From positions 54,110-118,109 of the forward strand of contig NZ_JARXVD010000021.1 in the NCBI RefSeq assembly GCF_029892685.1: a stretch of 64,000 bases of DNA, read 5' to 3'. The position numbers and the translations under genes are program-made. The first letter of the stretch is position 1, and every line of letters starts with the position of its first letter. The notes beneath the pieces are model-generated. The model did no database searches and was not told the origin of the DNA. It worked only from the letters and a program-made list of their open reading frames with translations. Positions 59,975 to 64,000 of the stretch are shown piece by piece. Origin of the DNA: Mycobacterium sp. OTB74. GTDB taxonomy: Bacteria > Actinomycetota > Actinomycetes > Mycobacteriales > Mycobacteriaceae.

Positions 59975-59984
59975 GACATATGTC
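59975..59984. promoter_or_regulatory. ArsR operator
   Basis: GACATATGTC is a perfect palindrome inside TTGACATATGTCGA, lying in the 95-base gap between divergent arsR and cadI. A related half-site, TTCGACATAAGTC, occurs at 60017-60029. This type of site is usual for mycobacterial ArsR/CmtR regulators. Confidence 0.65.
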
Positions 59985-60045
59985 GAAGAGGTGGGATGAT
60001 CGGTGGAGCGTACAAGTTCGACATAAGTCTCACAGGTAGGTGCTC

Positions 60046-60531
60046 ATGTCCTGTGTTCAACTCGCCCTCAACGTGGACAACCTCGGCGAAGCCGTGGCGT
60101 TCTACTCGAAACTGTTCAACACGAAACCGGCGAAGATCAAGGACGGCTACGCCAACTTCGCCGTCGCTAATCCCCCGCTGAAGCTGGTCCTGCTGGAAAA
60201 CCCCGGCAAGGGCGGCACCATCAACCATCTCGGCGTCGAGGTCGAATCCAGCGATACGGTCCACGCAGAAATCACCCGCCTAACCGACGAGGGCATGTTC
60301 ACCGAAGAAGAGATCGGCACCACATGCTGCTTTGCAACGCAAGACAAGGTCTGGGTGACCGGACCTAGCGGAGAGAAGTGGGAGATATACACCGTCCTGG
60401 CCGACTCCGAGACATTCGGCACCAGCCCCGAACTGTTTGCCGTAGACAAGTCCGGTGGCTGCTCGTGCCACAACAGCGACGAGACCGTGGGTGACAGTCC
60501 CGCCGAATCCGCCTCGCCGTGCTGCTGCTGA
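60046..60531 (+). CDS. cadI: CadI/ArsI-like metal- or organoarsenical-responsive glyoxalase-fold protein
   Basis: A 161-residue vicinal-oxygen-chelate protein, very close to remembered Rv2641 (MSxVQLALNVD start, GTTCCFATQDKVWVTGP). ArsI lyases use His5, His62, Glu115 and a Cys pair. Here His61, Glu113 and Cys94-Cys95 are kept but position 5 is Gln, as in CadI. The tail is Cys-rich (GGCSCH and a terminal CCC) and may bind As or Cd. AGGTAGG lies before the ATG. It is the first gene of the operon with the channel-reductase fusion. Confidence 0.88.
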   Translation: MSCVQLALNVDNLGEAVAFYSKLFNTKPAKIKDGYANFAVANPPLKLVLLENPGKGGTINHLGVEVESSDTVHAEITRLTDEGMFTEEEIGTTCCFATQDKVWVTGPSGEKWEIYTVLADSETFGTSPELFAVDKSGGCSCHNSDETVGDSPAESASPCCC

Positions 60532-60561
60532 GCGACTGTGCCTAAAGCGACTGTGCCTAAA
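60532..60561 (+). repeat. Perfect 15-bp tandem duplication at the start of the aqp-arsC fusion
   Basis: GCGACTGTGCCTAAA occurs twice head to tail (60532-60546, 60547-60561). Each copy carries a possible GTG start (60538 and 60553), so the duplication repeats the initiation region and adds five in-frame codons. Confidence 0.9.
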
Positions 60562-61731
60562 CGGATAAAGCCCGACCGCCAGTTGCCGCGACGATTCCTC
60601 GCCGAGTTCATCGGCTCCGCACTGTTGGTCACCGTCGTTGTCGGATCGGGTATCGCCGCCGCGCAACTGTCGCCCAACGACGTAGGGTTGCAGCTACTCG
60701 AAAACTCCACAGCGACCGTCCTCGGACTTGCGGTGCTGATCCTTTTGTTCGGCCCAGTCTCCGGCGCACACTTCAACCCAGTTGTTTCCCTTGCCGACTG
60801 GCTGCTCGGACGACGGGCCGCTACCAGCCTTAGTGCGACAACTATGGTGGCTTACGCAGTCGCTCAAGCAGTCGGAGGAATCTGTGGTGCGCTGCTCGCC
60901 AACGCCATGTTTGACCGTCGTGTTGTCGAACTCGCAACCAAGCACCGAGTCACAACCGGGCACCTCATCGGCGAAGTGGTCGCAACGGCGGGCCTGATTG
61001 CTCTGATCTTTGCATTGGCGCGTTCGGAGCGGGCAGCGCTATCGGCAGCAGCGGTCGGTGCCTACATCGGTTCCGCCTACTGGTTCACGAGTTCCACATC
61101 ATTCGCGAATCCCGCTGTGACAGTGGGCCGAATGTTCTCCGACACGTTCGCCGGTATCGCACCTACCTCAGTGCTTCCCTTTATTGCCGCTCAGATCGTT
61201 GGTGCGCTCATCGGACTCGCGCTGGCGGTCATCCTATATCCGGACGTTGCCGACACCGCCGACGAAGCCGTCGTGCCGCATAACACTGCTAGCCCGCCGA
61301 TGGAACGAACAATGACCAAACCCGCCGTCCTGTTTCTCTGCACCCACAACGCCGGCCGTTCTCAAATGGCAATGGGATTCTTCAGACACCTCGCCGGCGA
61401 GCACGCTGATGTTTACTCCGGCGGCTCTGAACCCGCCGACCAGGTGAACCCGTCAGCCGTCGCGGCAATGGCCGAGAAGGGCATCGACATCACCGCCGAA
61501 CAACCGAAGCGGTGGAACCACCACATGCTCGAAGCAGCCGATGTAGTGGTCACCATGGGGTGCGGAGACACATGCCCCGTACTACCGGGACGGCGCTACG
61601 AAGAATGGCTGTTGCCCGATCCGGCGGGTCAATGCGTCGATGCCGTCCGACCGATCCGAGACGAAATCGAGCAGCGCGTGCGGACGCTCCTGGCCGAGCT
61701 GGGCATCGCCGAGCTGGCGGGCAATGAATGA
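60538..61731 (+). CDS. Aquaporin-arsenate reductase fusion (MIP channel + ArsC)
   Basis: A 397-residue fusion. Residues ~18-235 form a six-helix MIP channel with altered first signature GAHFNPV (80-82) and second FANPAV (191-193). Residues ~262-397 form a low-molecular-weight phosphatase-like arsenate reductase: CTHNAGRS P-loop (Cys268, Arg274), Cys342 and Cys346 in GCGDTCP, and DPAG. As(V) would be reduced at the channel mouth and As(III) let out. Channel-ArsC fusions are known in actinobacteria, while M. tuberculosis has an Acr3-ArsC fusion. The start is GTG 60538 or 60553. Confidence 0.88.
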   Translation: MPKATVPKRIKPDRQLPRRFLAEFIGSALLVTVVVGSGIAAAQLSPNDVGLQLLENSTATVLGLAVLILLFGPVSGAHFNPVVSLADWLLGRRAATSLSATTMVAYAVAQAVGGICGALLANAMFDRRVVELATKHRVTTGHLIGEVVATAGLIALIFALARSERAALSAAAVGAYIGSAYWFTSSTSFANPAVTVGRMFSDTFAGIAPTSVLPFIAAQIVGALIGLALAVILYPDVADTADEAVVPHNTASPPMERTMTKPAVLFLCTHNAGRSQMAMGFFRHLAGEHADVYSGGSEPADQVNPSAVAAMAEKGIDITAEQPKRWNHHMLEAADVVVTMGCGDTCPVLPGRRYEEWLLPDPAGQCVDAVRPIRDEIEQRVRTLLAELGIAELAGNE

Positions 61732-61735
61732 CGAT

Positions 61736-61864
61736 TCAGCGGCGGCGCCACCACCACAGCGCCGCCGCCACTGCAAACACCACCAACAACCCCACCAACA
61801 CCGCAGACCCGATCGTCGCTTGGGTGCCTGTGTATGTTGGCAGCGCCAACACCGCGGCCTTCAC
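61736..61864 (-). CDS. Possible 42-residue membrane peptide
   Basis: A GTG-started frame giving ALPTYTG, a ~22-residue hydrophobic helix and a WWWRRR tail, arranged like a cell-wall sorting signal or a tail-anchored mini-protein. No ribosome binding site is evident. The 3' end coincides with a GC-rich hairpin (61741-61766), so the reading could be chance. The frame extends upstream into the ctpJ 3' end. Confidence 0.25.
   Translation of the reverse strand: MKAAVLALPTYTGTQATIGSAVLVGLLVVFAVAAALWWWRRR
61741..61766. terminator. Hairpin between the aqp-arsC fusion and ctpJ
   Basis: GGCGGCGC (61741-61748) pairs with GCGCCGCC (61759-61766) around a 10-base loop, ten bases after the fusion stop. 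It could end both convergent transcripts. No T-tract. Confidence 0.5.
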
Positions 61865-61919
61865 CGTGACCAATACCCGGGCGCCATAACGATTCTCATC
61901 ATCACACCCACCGAGGCGA

Positions 61920-63878
61920 TCAGCTCGGTGACCACATCCGTCGACGCAACAACCGAAGCCCGTTAAGCCCGACGATGATGGTGGAGCCCTCGTGCCCGGC
62001 CACGCCAAGCGGCAGCGGCAAGGTGCCAACTAGGTCCCAAATCACCAGCGCGGCAATGAAAGTAGCGGCAATGATCAGGTTAGCGGTCACGACGCGGCGC
62101 GCCCGACGGGACAAGGCGATCACTGTAGGAATTGCGGTCAGGTCATCAGCGATGACGACCGCATCGGCGGTCTGCAAAGTCAGGTCCGACCCAGCGCCGC
62201 CCATGGCGATACCGGCGTGAGCGGCGGCCAGCGCCGGGGCATCGTTGATGCCATCGCCCACCATCGCCACCCGGGTGCCATCGGCCTGCAGATCAGTGAT
62301 GGCGGTGACCTTTTCGTGCGGCAGTAGTCCAGCGCCCACCTCGGTGATCCCGACCCGGTCTGCGAGTTCGGTGGCGGCGGCGAGGTTATCGCCAGTGAGC
62401 AGCACCGGAGCCTGCCCGGTCAACGCGGCCGCGGCTGCCACGGCAGCAGGGCTATCGGGCCGCATCTGGTCAGATAAGCCCAGGACTGCGACCGGGCGCC
62501 CGTCAATGGTGACGATGACCGCGGTGCGCCCGCCCGTCTCGAGCGATGCTGTGACCTCAGCGACGCTGCCTGGTTGGCCAGCATCGAAAGGTGTGCGGTG
62601 CGCCGCCGGCGAGCTCACCGCGATCGCCCGACCCTCGACGGTGGCGCTGACCCCCCGACCCGGATGGGCCGCGAAATCGGTGACATCCGACAGCTTGATG
62701 CCGCGAGTCCTAGCGGCACGGACAATGGCGGCGCCGAGCGGGTGTTCGCTGGGATGCTCGGCGGCCGCGGCCAACTTCAGGACGTCGTTCTCGGTGAGAT
62801 CGTCGGCTAGCAGCCGAATTTCGGTGAGTTCGGGTTGTCCGCGTGTGAGGGTGCCGGTCTTGTCGAACGCGACCCGGGTGGTGGTACCGAGTTGTTCCAT
62901 CACCACCGCGGATTTGACCAATACACCGTGGCGGCCGGCATTGGCGATCGCCGCTAGCAGCGGCGGCATGGTGGCCAGGACCACCGCACAGGGTGAGGCC
63001 ACAATCATGAAGGTCATCGCCCGCAGCAGTGCAGCCCTCAGGGTGTCCCCGGCCAACAGCGGGATGACGAACACCGCAATGGTGACGGCGACCATGCCAA
63101 TCGAATACTTCTGCTCGATGTTCTCGATGAACAACTGGGTACGGGCCTTGGTTTGGGCAGCCTGCTCCACCAGCGCGGCGATGCGAGCGACCACCGAATC
63201 CTGCGCGCGGCGGTCCACCCGGATACGCAGGGTGCCGGTGCCATTGAGCGTGCCGGCGAATACTTCATCCCCGACGGCCTTGTTCACGGGCAGCGGTTCG
63301 CCGGTGATGGTGGCTTGATCGACCTCACTGGCCCCGGCGATCACCGACCCGTCGGCCGCGATCCGCTCGCCAGGTCGCACCAGCACTACATCGCCGACCT
63401 CCAGGTCAGCGGCCGCCACACTGTGCTCGCCGCCATCAGCAGCGACGCAGGTAGCGGTGCCCGGCGCCAGGTCCAGCAGCCCTCGCACCGAATCCTCGGT
63501 ACGGGCGGTCGCTAGCGCCTCCAATGCCCCCGACGTCGCGAAGATGACGATCAACAGCGCGCCATCAGTGATCTGGCCGATTGCCGCTGCACCGATCGCC
63601 GCGACGACCATCAACAGGTCAACGTCAAGCGTCTTCTCCCGCAGCGCCTGCAACCCGGCCAGGGCCGACTCCCAGCCTCCGGTGACGTAGCCGGCCAGAT
63701 ACAGCGCCCACCACACCCACACCGGGCCGCCGGCCAGCTGAAACACCAAACCGATCAGAAACAGGCCCAATGCTGCTGCGGCCCAGCGCATCTCCGGCAG
63801 ATCGAACATGCCACGGCGACCCGGAGCAGCCGCGGCGACTGTAACCCTGGTGCGCGACGGCTGCGTCATGGTCGACAT
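61920..63878 (-). CDS. ctpJ: P1B-4-type metal ATPase (CtpJ-like)
   Basis: A 652-residue exporter from the ATG at 63878 (GGAGG six bases upstream; the longer frame crosses the promoter). It has six core helices and no N-terminal metal-binding domain. Class P1B-4 marks are SPC (295-297) in helix 4 and HEGST in the last helix, with DKTGT (Asp339), ITGEP and GDGINDAPAL intact. P1B-4 pumps export Co(II) and related metals. The sequence resembles remembered CtpJ more than CtpD, and the divergent NmtR-like start supports that. Confidence 0.88.
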   Translation of the reverse strand: MSTMTQPSRTRVTVAAAAPGRRGMFDLPEMRWAAAALGLFLIGLVFQLAGGPVWVWWALYLAGYVTGGWESALAGLQALREKTLDVDLLMVVAAIGAAAIGQITDGALLIVIFATSGALEALATARTEDSVRGLLDLAPGTATCVAADGGEHSVAAADLEVGDVVLVRPGERIAADGSVIAGASEVDQATITGEPLPVNKAVGDEVFAGTLNGTGTLRIRVDRRAQDSVVARIAALVEQAAQTKARTQLFIENIEQKYSIGMVAVTIAVFVIPLLAGDTLRAALLRAMTFMIVASPCAVVLATMPPLLAAIANAGRHGVLVKSAVVMEQLGTTTRVAFDKTGTLTRGQPELTEIRLLADDLTENDVLKLAAAAEHPSEHPLGAAIVRAARTRGIKLSDVTDFAAHPGRGVSATVEGRAIAVSSPAAHRTPFDAGQPGSVAEVTASLETGGRTAVIVTIDGRPVAVLGLSDQMRPDSPAAVAAAAALTGQAPVLLTGDNLAAATELADRVGITEVGAGLLPHEKVTAITDLQADGTRVAMVGDGINDAPALAAAHAGIAMGGAGSDLTLQTADAVVIADDLTAIPTVIALSRRARRVVTANLIIAATFIAALVIWDLVGTLPLPLGVAGHEGSTIIVGLNGLRLLRRRMWSPS

Positions 63879-63938
63879 CAGGCACCTCCAAAAACATATG
63901 AAAGAGTGAACAGGTATACGCAGCACGATATCAGAACT

Positions 63939-63956
63939 CATGAATATGTCTTCATG
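63939..63956. promoter_or_regulatory. Operator between ctpJ and nmtR
   Basis: CATGAA (63939-63944) and TTCATG (63951-63956) form an inverted repeat around TATGTC in the 102-base gap between divergent ctpJ and the NmtR-like gene. ATGAA-N-TTCAT repeats are typical of SmtB/ArsR-family sensors. Confidence 0.55.
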
Positions 63957-63980
63957 TGTGTGACTGGGTACACTGTGCCG

Positions 63981-64000
63981 ATGGGACATGGTGTGCAAGG
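63981..64000 (+). CDS. nmtR: NmtR-like Ni/Co sensor, first codons only
   Basis: Only six codons are inside the window: Met-Gly-His-Gly-Val-Gln. NmtR, as remembered, begins Met-Gly-His-Gly-Val-Glu, and its N-terminal Gly2/His3 arm is part of the nickel site. The gene is divergent from ctpJ with an operator-like repeat between, as for Rv3744-Rv3743c. The call rests on six residues plus context. Confidence 0.6.

Noticed and set aside
1..64000. CRISPR array, rRNA genes or complete insertion sequence
   Set aside because: No regular repeat-spacer pattern, no rRNA-like stretch and no transposase frame were seen anywhere in the window.

Overview
The window is a 64 kb piece of a high-G+C actinobacterial chromosome that I assign to Mycobacteriaceae. 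The left half runs largely in the order remembered for M. tuberculosis Rv1077 to Rv1057, read in reverse: cbs, lipU, the Rv1075c esterase, fadA3, the Rv1072 membrane protein, echA9, echA8, the Rv1069c hydrolase, two patatin-like proteins, the Rv1059 oxidoreductase, fadD14 and the Rv1057 beta-propeller. Locus names are from memory and were not checked by search. Other mycobacterial marks are cutinase, MmpL, a large reducing type I PKS, a KstR-type operator, several apparently leaderless starts (TANNNT six to eight bases before ATG or GTG), and a CtpJ/NmtR pair.

Region 1 (1-30.6 kb) is mostly core metabolism: cysteine synthesis, fatty acid and sterol-type beta-oxidation (fadA3, echA8, echA9, an SCP-x-like thiolase, fadD14, alcohol dehydrogenase), purT, lipases and patatins, an LCP cell-wall ligase, a SulP transporter and DctA. 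A cysteine dioxygenase/rhodanese pair is preceded by a short ORF that encodes two adjacent cysteines and ends inside a hairpin. That looks like a cysteine-responsive attenuator.

Region 2 (30.6-43.9 kb) is accessory. A tightly overlapping operon encodes an unknown 186-residue protein, a DyP-type heme peroxidase, an unknown 337-residue protein and a BASS-family transporter. It converges on a very large LuxR (LAL) regulator. After it come a lipoprotein, a Ser/Thr kinase, a small secreted protein, a cutinase/oxidoreductase pair, and a P1B-5 metal ATPase carrying a C-terminal hemerythrin domain.

Region 3 (43.9-55.1 kb) is a probable lipid locus of three translationally coupled genes: MmpL transporter, PKS with domains KS-AT-DH-ER-KR-ACP, and a SAM methyltransferase. 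Both sides are flanked by degenerate, gene-poor sequence.

Region 4 (55.1-64 kb) is mobile in character. It holds a TetR/OsmC stress pair with tandem operators, a tyrosine-recombinase remnant, a two-gene methyltransferase/hydrolase operon, a 3'-end copy of a tRNA-Leu gene (a typical integration scar), four 11-bp-spaced repeats beside it, and a resolvase remnant. An arsenic/metal cassette follows: arsR, cadI/arsI-like, an aquaporin-arsenate reductase fusion, ctpJ, and the first codons of nmtR at the window edge. The orientation of the tRNA scar suggests that the metal cassette belongs to an integrative element continuing to the right.
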